A DNA stretch of 36,916 bases from Candidatus Hydrogenedentota bacterium (GCA_903932505.1 CAIZGN010000628.1:1-36916); one strand, 5' to 3'; positions 8,542 to 17,060 are shown, counted from the stretch's first letter. The notes: a model not told the origin generated them from the sequence alone. Numbers and translations: made by a program.

Positions 8542-9618
8542 ATGCGCATCGTCTTCTTTGGTAATGCCCCCGTGTCCAACGCCGCCATCCGATATCGGGT
8601 GGTGAAGTTCGCCACCATGTTCGAGTCCGAGGGGCACGAGTGCGTGGTCTGCCTGCCCTCCGGCCCGGGGCTGCGCGAGCGCTTGTGGAACCGGGGCAAC
8701 CGTTGGACCAAACTGGCCTACTTGTTTCTTCAACTCGGACGGCGCTTCGCGCAGCTGCGACATGTCCCAGGCGCGGATGTGGTGTTTTTTCGCGGCCCGG
8801 TCTTCCCCTATGGGCCACCCCTCTTTGAGCGCATCATCCACGCAATCAATCCGCGCATGGTCTTCGACATCGACGACGCAATCTGGGAGCCGCCCGCCCA
8901 CGTGGACAGTCCCTTCCTGCGCTTTGTCGATTTTGGATGGGTAAGAAAGATGTCGGCCATGTGTGCGCACGCCATCGTGGGCAATAACCATCTGGCAGCG
9001 TATGTGCGACCGCTCAACCCCAAGCTCACCATTGTCCCCACCTGCATTGACATGGAGAAACACCGCGCCAAAATCTACGGGGATTCCGAAGGCCCGGTGG
9101 TACTGGGTTGGACGGGATTGAAAAACAACCTGGGGCATCTCGAAATTATCGCACCGGTTCTGCAGGCGCTGGCAAAAGCGCACCCCTTCCGCCTCTCCGT
9201 GGCCTCCGGCGAGGAGTATCATCTGGAGGGGGTCGATGTTGAAAATCATTATTGGAACATCAAACACGAGATCGACTATCTGGCCAATGCGGATATTGGC
9301 ATCATGCCTTTGAAGGACACGCCCCGGGCGCGCGGAAAATGCGCCTTCAAAGCGCTGCAGCACATGGGCGTGGGCACCCCGTCTGTCATTTCCCCGGTGG
9401 GCATGAACGCCGAAGTCATCGAAGACGGCGTGGACGGGTTTCTGGCCAACACGCCCCAAGAGTGGAAAGAAAAACTGGAACGGCTCATACTGGAGCCGCA
9501 GTTGCGTCGGCGAATGGGTGAGGCGGCCCGAAAAACCGTCCAAGAACGCTATTCGCATGAAGCCAACTATCCCAAAATCAAGGCGGCCTTCGAAATGGTG
9601 GCCGCGCTCAAACGGTGA
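8542..9618 (+). CDS. Family 4 (GT4-type) glycosyltransferase
   Basis: A 358-residue GT-B fold glycosyltransferase. It begins MRIVFFGNAPVSNAAIRYRV; the middle has a VLGWTGLKNNLGHL segment opening the second Rossmann domain; the C-terminal donor-binding region reads RGKCAFKALQHMGVGTPSVISPVGMNAEVIEDGVDGFL. The position equivalent to the first Glu of the GT4 EX7E motif is not acidic, as in some family branches. Donor and acceptor are unknown. The ATG at 8542 has GAGG 6 bases upstream; the GTG at 8494 lies inside the previous gene and adds 16 residues. The next gene begins within a few bases of its stop, so both probably serve one surface-glycan pathway. Confidence 0.88.
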   Translation: MRIVFFGNAPVSNAAIRYRVVKFATMFESEGHECVVCLPSGPGLRERLWNRGNRWTKLAYLFLQLGRRFAQLRHVPGADVVFFRGPVFPYGPPLFERIIHAINPRMVFDIDDAIWEPPAHVDSPFLRFVDFGWVRKMSAMCAHAIVGNNHLAAYVRPLNPKLTIVPTCIDMEKHRAKIYGDSEGPVVLGWTGLKNNLGHLEIIAPVLQALAKAHPFRLSVASGEEYHLEGVDVENHYWNIKHEIDYLANADIGIMPLKDTPRARGKCAFKALQHMGVGTPSVISPVGMNAEVIEDGVDGFLANTPQEWKEKLERLILEPQLRRRMGEAARKTVQERYSHEANYPKIKAAFEMVAALKR

Positions 9619-9623
9619 CTGGA

Positions 9624-10826
9624 ATGATGAAACCATCGAACTATCCCGAAATCGGAATCGCCCAAGAGTGGCTCGAGGAAATCAGTGCCTGGGTCGACAG
9701 ACAGGGTCTGCGGGGTTTTGAACCGGACGACCTGTGGCGGCACCCGTGGCTTGTGGAACTCCGACCCTACCCCCTTGCGCAGCAGGCGGTCGAAATTCTT
9801 TGCGATATCTTTCCATACACCTCGCGTCATATCCTCGGCATTGAACCCACAGAAGACACCGAAAGCCATGCCTTGGTCGCACTCGGCAAACTCCGGCATT
9901 TTGAGCTCAGTCAGGACGAGCGTTTTCTCGACGCAGCCCTGCAGCACCTCGAGTGGGTTCAGCAAAAGGCCGCGCCGGATATCCAAGGGCTGGGCTGGAG
10001 TAATGCGCAAGGCCGCCCCACTTGGGCAGCCACTACGACGATGGCCGATGCCTTTTTTCTGGCCCACGCGACAACGAAGAAAGACGTCTATCTGGAACAA
10101 GCGCAGCGCATCACGGACTTTATCCTCCTCGACCTGCCGCGCACCACGGAAAGTGATGACACGGCCTGTTTCGGTGCCGGAGTCGCCGATGCCCGGCGGG
10201 TGCATCACGGCAACCTCGGTGCTGCGCTCCATCTTCTGAAAGTATCTCGTCTCACCGGAAAAACCGAGCTCGCCGAAGTTGCAGAACCTGCCATTCAATT
10301 CACGGTCAAACGCCAGCGCCCCGATGGCGCGTGGCATTTTGGCGAATACGCCGGGGAGAACTCGCCGCCCCGCGAAACACCCGATCGCATAGCGCACCAT
10401 CCCAACGCCACAATTTTGCATGCCCTGTACCAAATCCAAGCGCTGCGCCCAGAACAGGACATCGAATCCGCCCTGCGCTGCGGCTTCTCCTACTATTACC
10501 AGAACCTGCTGGTCGACCGCCAGATGCCTAAACAGTCGGACAGTGCCTCCCCGGTGGATATTCGCGACTGCGCTTCGGCGATACTCTGCTGCACCGCGCT
10601 GGCCCCGCTTTTCGCGCCCGCAGAACGCGCCGCCATCGCGGCACTCCGCTGGACATGGACGCACTTGCGTGCGGCGAATACCGCTGAACTACACTACCGA
10701 AAATACCGATGGTTCACCTCGCGCATCACGTTTCCCGGCTGGGGCGTCGCCTCGATGTATCACGCGGTAGCCGAATATCTGCATCATTTTCTGGGGAAAA
10801 CGACCAAGGCGGCCGAGGGGGACTGA
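9624..10826 (+). CDS. Alpha-helical (six-hairpin-like) toroid protein, function unknown
   Basis: About 400 residues of helical hairpins with spaced aromatic and Gly residues (LGKLRHFELSQDERFLDAALQHLEWV, ARRVHHGNLGAALHLLKVSRLTG, ATILHALYQIQAL). This resembles the (alpha/alpha)6 barrels of six-hairpin glycosidases and polysaccharide epimerases or lyases. A QRPDGAWHFGEY segment near residue 235 looks like a repeat loop of such barrels. No signal peptide is seen. I cannot name a catalytic residue. Start uncertain: GTG 9615 overlaps the glycosyltransferase stop as GTGA, while ATG 9624 and 9627 follow directly; ATG 9624 is used. Position between a glycosyltransferase and a prepilin gene suggests a role in polysaccharide handling (inference). 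Confidence 0.7.
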   Translation: MMKPSNYPEIGIAQEWLEEISAWVDRQGLRGFEPDDLWRHPWLVELRPYPLAQQAVEILCDIFPYTSRHILGIEPTEDTESHALVALGKLRHFELSQDERFLDAALQHLEWVQQKAAPDIQGLGWSNAQGRPTWAATTTMADAFFLAHATTKKDVYLEQAQRITDFILLDLPRTTESDDTACFGAGVADARRVHHGNLGAALHLLKVSRLTGKTELAEVAEPAIQFTVKRQRPDGAWHFGEYAGENSPPRETPDRIAHHPNATILHALYQIQALRPEQDIESALRCGFSYYYQNLLVDRQMPKQSDSASPVDIRDCASAILCCTALAPLFAPAERAAIAALRWTWTHLRAANTAELHYRKYRWFTSRITFPGWGVASMYHAVAEYLHHFLGKTTKAAEGD

Positions 10827-10828
10827 CC

Positions 10829-11497
10829 ATGAGGAGGCACTCAGATCCAAAATCGCACGGGGGCACGCTCGGGTTCTCGTTGGTTGAATTGCTCGTGGTC
10901 ATCGCGATCATCAGCATCCTCGCCGCATTCTATGCGGCCACCCTGTCCAAAGCCATGCGAAAGGCCAAGGAAGTACGCGCCAAGGAAGGTATTCGTCAAG
11001 ACAACATTGGCCGCATGGCCGACAATGCCAACGGCGGCGGAAGCAACGCCTCACAGTCCGACGAAGACCTCCGCCAGAATTGCCGCGCCTCCTTCCGGCG
11101 ATACATTGACCTCGGCCAATCCGAGCGCTCCTGCGTTACGGAGCTCCTGTACGTGGTGCAGGATGCCACAGAATTCAAAGCCTACTACCACACCCTCATC
11201 GACCCCGCAAACACCGAGGCCATCGAATACAATGGGCAGAACCCCGTGGTAAAGGACGAGAGCGGTAATAAATACACCCTGTCCCCCGTCCCCTTCTCCG
11301 GTTCATCCACCATTCCGGTCATGTGGGAATTTGTGGCCGTCGAGATGGCCAAGACCACCCTCAACGGTCTGGGCCTCAACGTACTCTATGCCGATGGACA
11401 CACGGACTACGTCACCTATCCCGGAAAATTCCCCGCCTGCCGCGAGGTGGCCGAGTGTTCCCAGCAGTTCATCGAGGACTACCCCGGACAGCAATAG
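10829..11497 (+). CDS. Prepilin-like protein (type IV pilin / type II pseudopilin N-terminus)
   Basis: A 222-residue protein with a class III prepilin leader: a short charged start, then GTLG/FSLVELLVVIAIIS, with cleavage expected between Gly and Phe and Glu at mature position 5. One long hydrophobic helix follows and then a soluble domain. The C-terminal segment NGLGLNVLYADGHTDYVTYPG resembles the 'ADGH' motif at the end of DUF1559-like prepilin proteins of Planctomycetes and relatives. It should be processed by a prepilin peptidase and inserted in the inner membrane; the system it serves is not in this window. ATG 10829 is 2 bases after the previous stop, with GAGGGG upstream, so it is the third gene of the glycosyltransferase group. 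Confidence 0.85.
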   Translation: MRRHSDPKSHGGTLGFSLVELLVVIAIISILAAFYAATLSKAMRKAKEVRAKEGIRQDNIGRMADNANGGGSNASQSDEDLRQNCRASFRRYIDLGQSERSCVTELLYVVQDATEFKAYYHTLIDPANTEAIEYNGQNPVVKDESGNKYTLSPVPFSGSSTIPVMWEFVAVEMAKTTLNGLGLNVLYADGHTDYVTYPGKFPACREVAECSQQFIEDYPGQQ

Positions 11498-11552
11498 ACA
11501 CACGAAACACAACGGAACGAGAATAAGGACTCCCGCTCCCTAGGGCCAGCCA

Positions 11553-12347
11553 CTACCTTTCACCCTTGGCAGGCTTCTGGCTGCCTTGGTTTACGATAAT
11601 CGGACGATCTGGAAGGTGAAATGCATCGGTGTGTCCTTCCTCTGGGACAAAACCCAACTCGCGCGCTTTATCCTCACTCAATGCAGCGCGAACGTCCATG
11701 CTAACCTCTAAAAGGGTCTTAGGTGTGCTGTACTGCTTTTGAAACGCAATACTTCCATCCGCATCCCACAGGATATATCGGCCCATCACAGCCACGCTAC
11801 CCGGGGAGTTTCCGACAATCGGATAGACACACTTGAGATGTCCGTCCTTCACATCGAAGTTGAAAAGCCATGACCGCCCACTGTTTGCGGTTGAAACAGT
11901 GCCGTCCATAGGGCGCATTTTATACCGGGGCGTGGTGTAGTTCAGACTGATGCGCGATCCGTCCGGGGCAACGACAATAACGTATTGTAAATGCTTGTTC
12001 GGGCGGGAGTATTGGAATTCCTTCGTCCCGCCGTCAGGCGATGCGATCTTTATGATTGCGGCATCGCCGAGTGGACTGACCTTCACTTCCTTCCGGCCAG
12101 GAAGTGCCATGATCTCGTCTTCCGTTTTGACGTCGTACTCTTTGGCCAGCCGGGCCAGCGACATCATGGCTTCCCGGACCTCCCCGGGCGCATTGACGTA
12201 CGCTTTAGTCTCAACCCATTTTGCAGGGTAGTCCCGCTCGTCTTCCCGGCCCGAGATTGCCGGGATTCCTTCAGCCTCCGCTCCGTCCGAGGCCATAACG
12301 AGCATTGCGCAAAGTACGGGACCCGGAAATCCAACTGCCGTGACCAT
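11553..12347 (-). CDS. Exported protein of unknown family, tandem paralogue 1
   Basis: A 264-residue protein and one of three tandem paralogues (with 13063-13803 and 13831-14628). An N-terminal hydrophobic stretch (MVTAVGFPGPVLCAMLVMAS) looks like a signal peptide. Shared blocks in order: RDYPAKWVETKAYVNAP near 38, MALPGRKEVKVSPLGD near 80, NYTTPRYKMRPMDG near 137, ILWDADGSIAFQKQYSTPKTL near 192 and a KARELGFVPEE tail. I recognise no named domain or catalytic motif. It is closer to paralogue 3 than to paralogue 2 (shared HLQYVIVV, EEGHTDAF/EERHTDAF). The ribosome site GGGAGG lies inside the 3' end of the IS66-derived frame just upstream, so the gene now depends on sequence at the IS junction. 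Confidence 0.75.
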   Translation of the reverse strand: MVTAVGFPGPVLCAMLVMASDGAEAEGIPAISGREDERDYPAKWVETKAYVNAPGEVREAMMSLARLAKEYDVKTEDEIMALPGRKEVKVSPLGDAAIIKIASPDGGTKEFQYSRPNKHLQYVIVVAPDGSRISLNYTTPRYKMRPMDGTVSTANSGRSWLFNFDVKDGHLKCVYPIVGNSPGSVAVMGRYILWDADGSIAFQKQYSTPKTLLEVSMDVRAALSEDKARELGFVPEEGHTDAFHLPDRPIIVNQGSQKPAKGER

Positions 12348-12350
12348 TGG

Positions 12351-12788
12351 CTATACCTCCCGTATTTGCCGGTTAATCCACGCCTGAAATGCCACCTTAT
12401 TTCGGTACTGGCCGGCTGGGGGGCAGTGTTTCATTGTCCATCGATGACGTGAATCGCAGGCCCCACAGCGCCATCTCGCTGGAGTAGTTCTTAACACAAT
12501 TTCACCCTTCGGATGCACCACAATGCGCCGTCGACCCCGCAACTCTACCTCAATCCCCGAGCCCCTCTCCGGAACCGCATTCAAAAGACGCACTTCCGCG
12601 AAAGGAACCGAAATCCCGAGCGCGTTCCGCCGCTTCAACTCGCGCTTCCACCAGTGATACTGCCATACCGCCAGCTTATGCCGCCGGCAATACGCCGCGA
12701 TCGACAATTCCGACTGCCCACGCGTCGCAATCTGCGAGCGCCAATACGATTCCCGCGCTAAAGTGTTCTCCCCGGAAATCCCGGCCAT
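12351..12788 (-). pseudogene. IS66-type TnpA (accessory ORF), probably truncated
   Basis: A 145-residue frame starting MAGISGENTLARESYWRSQI, with GGAGGG upstream. Residues 12-50 (YWR...Q.ELSIAAYCRRHKLAVWQYHWWKREL) match the helix-turn-helix part of IS66-family TnpA, and the middle (GIEVELRGRRRIVVHPKGE) matches the usual TnpA C-terminal strand region. After about residue 100 the sequence is Cys/His-rich and unlike TnpA as I know it. No tnpB or tnpC follows; instead the frame ends 3 bases before exported paralogue 1. It is best read as an IS66 fragment fused to resident sequence. Confidence 0.6.
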
Positions 12789-12866
12789 AGCTATCCCTCC
12801 ATCACTATAGAGGGATTCTCCCACACCCGCGGGAAAATCAAAACACGCACTTCACCGGACGTTTAC
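12351..12866 (-). mobile_element. IS66-family remnant with one terminal repeat
   Basis: The minus-strand sequence starting at 12866 (GTAAACGTCCGGTGAAGT) resembles the terminal inverted repeat of IS66 elements and lies 78 bases before the tnpA start. The opposite end, tnpB and tnpC are missing, so this is a dead end-fragment. The inner boundary, set here at the tnpA-like stop, is uncertain. Confidence 0.5.
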
Positions 12867-12925
12867 CAATGAACGTATCACCACGCCGCTGATCGTCTCA
12901 TAATACGTGGTTTTCAATACTCAGC

Positions 12926-13068
12926 ATTCCAGGGTAACGGGCGAAGGGCTTGGGCAGTGCCCGTTATAGCATGTGCAACATATGAAACCGTTACCTGGAA
13001 ATAGGGGTGTCTTCCCGTTTTGGGCAGCCGCTGGTCTTGGACATCCCTTGTTTCCCATACCCCTATTT
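12926..13068. repeat. Nested palindromes (REP/MITE-like) after tandem paralogue 2
   Basis: Three interlocking inverted repeats: TAACGGGC (12935-12942) with GCCCGTTA (12959-12966); ATTCCAGGGTAACGG (12926-12940) with a near-complement at 12988-13002; and AAATAGGGGT (12999-13008) with a perfect complement ACCCCTATTT (13059-13068). The last arm contains the stop codon of paralogue 2. The block has no coding logic and looks like a small palindromic repeat element. Confidence 0.55.
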
Positions 13069-13803
13069 GTTGGTGTTTTTGGGCAACGGCCGAAGAAGAA
13101 TATCATCTTCGCCGGGCGGGCGAAAACCCAAGGCGGAGGCCTTTTCGTCGCCCAATGCCGCGCGAATGTCCGCTCCCAAGTCAAAGAGGGTCTTTGGAGT
13201 CGTATACTCTTTCTGAAACAACACATTCCCCTCCTCGTCCCAGAGAAGGTACAGGCCCAAAATCCCCCCGGACGGCGGCGTTATCGATTTGGGCCTGCCA
13301 CTGTCCAAATAGAAATCAATGATCCATAACCGTTGACTATTGGCCGCCCTGAACGTGCCAAGCATTGGCCGCATCTTATAGCGAGGCGTAGTATAATTGA
13401 CACCGATAAGCGAACCGTCTGGTTTGGTTAGACTGGCGACAGCCAAGTGTCTTCGCTTCCGGTAGTATTGAAACTCCTCGATCTGGCCATCGGACGATGA
13501 GATCTTTATGTTGACGTCATCGCCAAGAGGATGCTCCTTTACTTCTTTCCGTCCCGGCATCGCCAAGAGGTCTTCTTCGGTCTTTCCGTCATATTCCTTC
13601 GCTACACGGGCCACCGACATGATCGCATCCTGGATGTTCCGCGGCGCCTGAACATAGGCATTGCTCTCCGCCCATCTCGCGGGAAAGTCCCGTTCACCCT
13701 CCTGGCCCGATATCGCCGACACCTTTTCACCCTCCGATGCGGCAGAGGCATGAAACAAGATTGCAAATAGAAGCGAAAACAGCAGTCCTCTTCCTTTACT
13801 CAT
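13063..13803 (-). CDS. Exported protein of unknown family, tandem paralogue 2
   Basis: A 246-residue paralogue of the proteins at 11553-12347 and 13831-14628. The signal peptide is clear: MSKGRGLLFSLLFAILFHASAASEG. Shared blocks: RDFPARWAESNAYVQAP, LLAMPGRKEVKEHPLGD, NYTTPRYKMRPMLG, LLWDEEGNVLFQKEYTTPKTL and ADIRAALGDEKASALGF. The C-terminus is shorter and Pro-rich. The ATG at 13803 is chosen over 13827 because GGGGGGAG lies just before it. It starts 27 bases after the stop of paralogue 3, so the two are cotranscribed. It is the most divergent of the three copies. Function unknown; export to the periplasm or outside is inferred from the signal peptide. Confidence 0.78.
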   Translation of the reverse strand: MSKGRGLLFSLLFAILFHASAASEGEKVSAISGQEGERDFPARWAESNAYVQAPRNIQDAIMSVARVAKEYDGKTEEDLLAMPGRKEVKEHPLGDDVNIKISSSDGQIEEFQYYRKRRHLAVASLTKPDGSLIGVNYTTPRYKMRPMLGTFRAANSQRLWIIDFYLDSGRPKSITPPSGGILGLYLLWDEEGNVLFQKEYTTPKTLFDLGADIRAALGDEKASALGFRPPGEDDILLRPLPKNTNK

Positions 13804-13830
13804 AAAGACTCCCCCCAACTTGTCCATCCA

Positions 13831-14628
13831 CTATTTCTCGCCCTCGACAGGGATCTGACCGTCCTGGTTCATTACATTCGAGTTCTTGGGAGGGTTAAAC
13901 GCATCGGTATGTCTTTCTTCGCGGACAAAACCCAACACGCGGGCTTTCTCCTCGCCCAGTGTGGCGCGAACGTCCGCGCCGATCTCGGAAAGCGTCTTCG
14001 GCAATTTGTACTCTTTCTGAAATGCAATATTCCCATCCGTATCCCACAGTATAAACCAGCCCAGGAAACCCGCGTCGATGCGCCTGTTGCCGACCCACGA
14101 CGTGGCACTCTTTAGGTGCCCATCGTTCTTCACATCGAAGTCGATACTCCAAGTTCGTCCACTCTTGGCGTTTGAAACAGAGCCGTTCATCGGCAACATT
14201 CTGTAGCGGGGTGTGGTGTAGTTGAGAAGAACCCGGGAGCCTTCCGGGTCAACAACTATAACGTACTGCAAGTGGTTCTCTGGCCGGATAAAATGGAATT
14301 CCTTGCTTCCACCATCGGGCGAAGAGACCTTTATGTTTACCGTGTCACCGAGTGGGTGGATCTTTACTTCTTTCCGGCCGGGAAGCGCTATAAGCTCGTC
14401 TTCCGTCTTGGTGTCGTACTCTTTGGCCACCCGGGCCAGCGACAGCATGGCTTCCCGGATCTCCGCGGACGCATTGACATACGCTTTGGTCTCAACCCAT
14501 CTTGCAGGGAAGTCCCGCTCGCCTTCCTGACTTGATGTTGCAGGCATATTCCCATTCTCCGACGCGACCGCAAGCAGCGGTCCAAAACATATCGCCATGG
14601 CCACTGTTCCTACCATGATTCGCTCCAT
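13831..14628 (-). CDS. Exported protein of unknown family, tandem paralogue 3
   Basis: A 265-residue paralogue and the promoter-proximal copy. Signal peptide MERIMVGTVAMAICFGPLLAVAS, or starting at the second Met (14616), which has GGAG 6 bases upstream and aligns with the start of paralogue 1; the two starts cannot be separated. Conserved blocks: RDFPARWVETKAYVNAS, LIALPGRKEVKIHPLGD, NYTTPRYRMLPMNG, WFILWDTDGNIAFQKEYKLPKTL and ADVRATLGEEKARVLGF. The repeated W-D-x-DG-x-x-x-FQKEY pattern suggests a beta-rich fold (inference). It lies 84 bases behind the papain-fold-like gene in the same transcriptional direction, suggesting a functional link. Confidence 0.78.
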   Translation of the reverse strand: MERIMVGTVAMAICFGPLLAVASENGNMPATSSQEGERDFPARWVETKAYVNASAEIREAMLSLARVAKEYDTKTEDELIALPGRKEVKIHPLGDTVNIKVSSPDGGSKEFHFIRPENHLQYVIVVDPEGSRVLLNYTTPRYRMLPMNGSVSNAKSGRTWSIDFDVKNDGHLKSATSWVGNRRIDAGFLGWFILWDTDGNIAFQKEYKLPKTLSEIGADVRATLGEEKARVLGFVREERHTDAFNPPKNSNVMNQDGQIPVEGEK

Positions 14629-14712
14629 TGCCTTCCCTTTCTTCTTCGCTCCTGTGTATATGGTCTGTATTCCTCAGTAGGGCATTCTCCGATATGGTCT
14701 CCTCTGGAATTC

Positions 14713-15618
14713 TCAGTAATTATGATTTGTGAGCCTCGGGCCGAGTATGCCAGGACAATTCCCGGAAAACGAAACTCCATAATTGATATAGGTGCCATGC
14801 GCATCGGGAAGGCCTACGCCGGCCGCCGCAGCAGCGCCGATTGCTGCATCGGTACAGTTGAAGGTTTCCACCTCATACGACGGAGTATTTTCCAGCAGGT
14901 TCTTGGTGTACTGCAAACCGGCAACGAGTTGGTCGTAGGTTATCTCGTAAGTTTGCCACGAGTCATACGAGTGTTCGGAATCGTCTTGGACACGGCCCGG
15001 ACATGGTATCCAGGTCTTACATCCGCTGGAACTCGTTGTGCTGGCCTGGCCGTTCGGCCAAAACCCAAAGGTACCAAGACTAGAGGTAAGGCCCGTCGGA
15101 ATGCAAGCCCCGTCGAATTTCCAGAACGTATGACCACACTCCTCGCCGATGACGACAAAGACCGTGCCCGATCCAGGATCCGGCTCATCGACGTAAACCG
15201 TGAGTTTGCCCTTCCTTTCTTTGAAGTGCGCGACGATCCACGAGTTCCCGGATATATTGAAATCGACATAAGGCCGGTGCGTCCCATTTATGCTACTAAC
15301 GCTACTTTCCCAATAATCGAATTGATATCTGGACGGACAGGACACCGATGTATCTAGTTCGATCAGGATATTGAACGCATAGTAGGCCGAAAACACAGAG
15401 CTCTGGTATCCATAACCCGGAGGGTTGACCTCAAATCTACATGTTTCGTCCCCCCCGGCAGTGCCGACCGTAAGGTTGTATTGACTTGGAGGATTGTTCT
15501 GAGCCGCAAGAACACTCTGGACGATCGCAGTGCTCACAACGGTGAACAGCGCGGCGATAAGTGCGCAGAAGAAGAATAGGACGGTTCAGACCCGGGTTTT
15601 CGTAAAGAATGGATTCAT
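14713..15618 (-). CDS. Secreted papain-fold-like (permuted NlpC/P60-type) protein with InlB-like repeat, TGA in the signal peptide
   Basis: From ATG 15618 (AGGGG 8 bases upstream) the frame reads MNPFFTKTRV, then TGA at 15586-15588, then TVLFFFCALIAALFTVVSTA and about 270 more residues. Without the TGA this is one ordinary signal peptide ending near LAAQ. After it come a divergent InlB B-repeat-like region (F.YWESS...V.F...SWIVAHF, about 30-130) and a domain with GHTFWKF, then GTFGFWP, then YEVETFNCTDAAI. A His before a Cys in this arrangement is typical of permuted papain-like (LRAT/NlpC-P60-type) hydrolases; catalysis is inferred. Restart at GTG 15537 would lose the signal peptide core. It is either a recent pseudogene, a base-call error, or readthrough. 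Confidence 0.65.
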
Positions 15619-15648
15619 GGCGTTTCCCCTATAGAAGAGTTGTTGCTG

Positions 15649-16863
15649 TCAAGGTTGGGAAAGAGTCTGGGCTTGTGCCATTGCCCGCAAAGGGTCGATC
15701 TTCTCCTGGAGCTTGGTGGCGAGCAGGGTGTTAGGGAATCGCGCTGCGAGGCGTTCCACGAGTTGGAGTGCTTTGGCGGGTTGTCCCAGTTCTGCAAGCT
15801 TGTCGGAACCCTGCTGGATGCTGTTCTTGAATTCCTCGTACATGATGCGGTCGGGAACGGCGGGGATGTCCTCCGTATCGAGGAGGGCCTGGGCATCCTC
15901 GATGATGGCGGCGGGATCGCCCTGATTGCGTGCGACGCTCATGCGGATAAGATGGGCGCGGAAGCGGACGCGCGGGTCATCGCAGTTGGCCAGGGCCCCC
16001 TCTGCGGCCTTGCGCACGGCCGGCGCGTGTTCGGGATCTTGGAAGGCTTCGATGAGGCTCAGCGCCGCATAGCGTTCGGCCCAGGGGCCTGCCCCCGCCG
16101 CCAATTGATGCAAACGCGCCATGCAGGCGGGGACGGCATCGCCCGGCTTGCCGGCGTTCGTGCTTTCATGGATGGCGCGTCCCACGGTGTCTTGGCGCAA
16201 TCGTTGCCCCAGCGGGCGGAGGTTGCCGTCGTTGTCTTTGCGGTCCAGTACTTCGCGGAAACCGGCTACGCCTTCCTTGCGTTTCATATACAAGGGCAAG
16301 CGTTGCGCTTCTTGGGCCAGGTATTCGCTGGGAAACTCTTTGATAAACCGTTCGCGGGCTTCATGTCCGATCTCGGTGTCCCAATAATAGTAGGGGTCGG
16401 ACATGATAAACAGAGCGCCCATGCGCACCGGTTTGTGATCGCCCCAGCTTAATTCGAAAAGATTGCGTCCGCACTCGTCGACTTCCTTTTGCTGCAAGCC
16501 GGTGTCGTCGGTCATCCGCATCAGGGTGACCAAGAACCGGTCCATAGGCCGGTTCTTCTCGTCGAGTTTCCCTGCATAGAGGGTCCGGCATTCCTCGTTC
16601 GTCATGAGGTATTCGTTGGTGAAGAGCAGCAATTGCACCAAGCCCAAGGCAGGCGCGGCAAGATCGGGACGGTCCGGCGGAATGGCCCGCAAGGCGGCAA
16701 GCAGATCGAGCACGGCATCCAGCCGCTGGCCGGCTTCGATGCGATCGAGGGCGCTTCTTCGCGCCTCGTCCAGGGCCTGCGGCGAATCGCTGGCAGACCA
16801 GCTACTCACGGCGGGGAAGATTAAGAGAGACATAATAACCACTGGATTGAAAAACCGGGACAT
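15649..16863 (-). CDS. Secreted helical-repeat protein, function unknown
   Basis: A 404-residue protein starting MSRFFNPVVIMSLLIFPAVSSWSAS, a clear signal peptide. The rest is almost all alpha-helical, with repeated Ala/Leu/Arg pairs of helices (ARRSALDRIEAGQRLDAVLDLL, ERYAALSLIEAF, LAELGQPAKALQLVERLAARFP) that look like degenerate TPR repeats. No catalytic motif is seen. AGGAGG lies 8 bases before the ATG, and a consensus promoter stands 36 bases further up. It is the first gene of a minus-strand group that continues, after a 30-base gap, with the papain-fold-like protein and the paralogues, so it may help assemble or present them at the envelope (inference). Confidence 0.8.
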   Translation of the reverse strand: MSRFFNPVVIMSLLIFPAVSSWSASDSPQALDEARRSALDRIEAGQRLDAVLDLLAALRAIPPDRPDLAAPALGLVQLLLFTNEYLMTNEECRTLYAGKLDEKNRPMDRFLVTLMRMTDDTGLQQKEVDECGRNLFELSWGDHKPVRMGALFIMSDPYYYWDTEIGHEARERFIKEFPSEYLAQEAQRLPLYMKRKEGVAGFREVLDRKDNDGNLRPLGQRLRQDTVGRAIHESTNAGKPGDAVPACMARLHQLAAGAGPWAERYAALSLIEAFQDPEHAPAVRKAAEGALANCDDPRVRFRAHLIRMSVARNQGDPAAIIEDAQALLDTEDIPAVPDRIMYEEFKNSIQQGSDKLAELGQPAKALQLVERLAARFPNTLLATKLQEKIDPLRAMAQAQTLSQP

Positions 16864-16898
16864 GATGAAGCCTCCTGCTTGTTGCTACCCTAGTTTCG

Positions 16899-16927
16899 AC
16901 TCTACAGCATGTGCGCAGTTTTGTCAA
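16899..16927 (-). promoter_or_regulatory. Strong sigma70-type promoter for the secreted-protein group
   Basis: On the minus strand a perfect TTGACA (16922-16927), a 17-base spacer and TAGAGT (16899-16904) are followed by a leader of about 30 bases carrying AGGAGG before the ATG at 16863. Confidence 0.75.
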
Positions 16928-17060
16928 GTACATTTTCCGGTTGATCGACGAGAGTGAATTTTGTCGAAGATCGGTGGAAACCAAGGATAGGCATGAGCTA
17001 CCCTTATTCTATCGCAAACCTGCCGCGCGGTGTGGCGCAAGAAACGATGTCAGGTCTGCA

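Noticed and set aside
8527-9636. 369-codon minus-strand frame opposite the glycosyltransferase
   Set aside because: Shadow frame: the plus strand carries a recognisable GT4 protein with matching ribosome site.
15586-15588. Recoding of TGA as an amino acid throughout the genome
   Set aside because: Several clear genes in the window end in TGA (for example at 2362-2364, 4566-4568 and 9616-9618), so TGA is a normal stop codon here.
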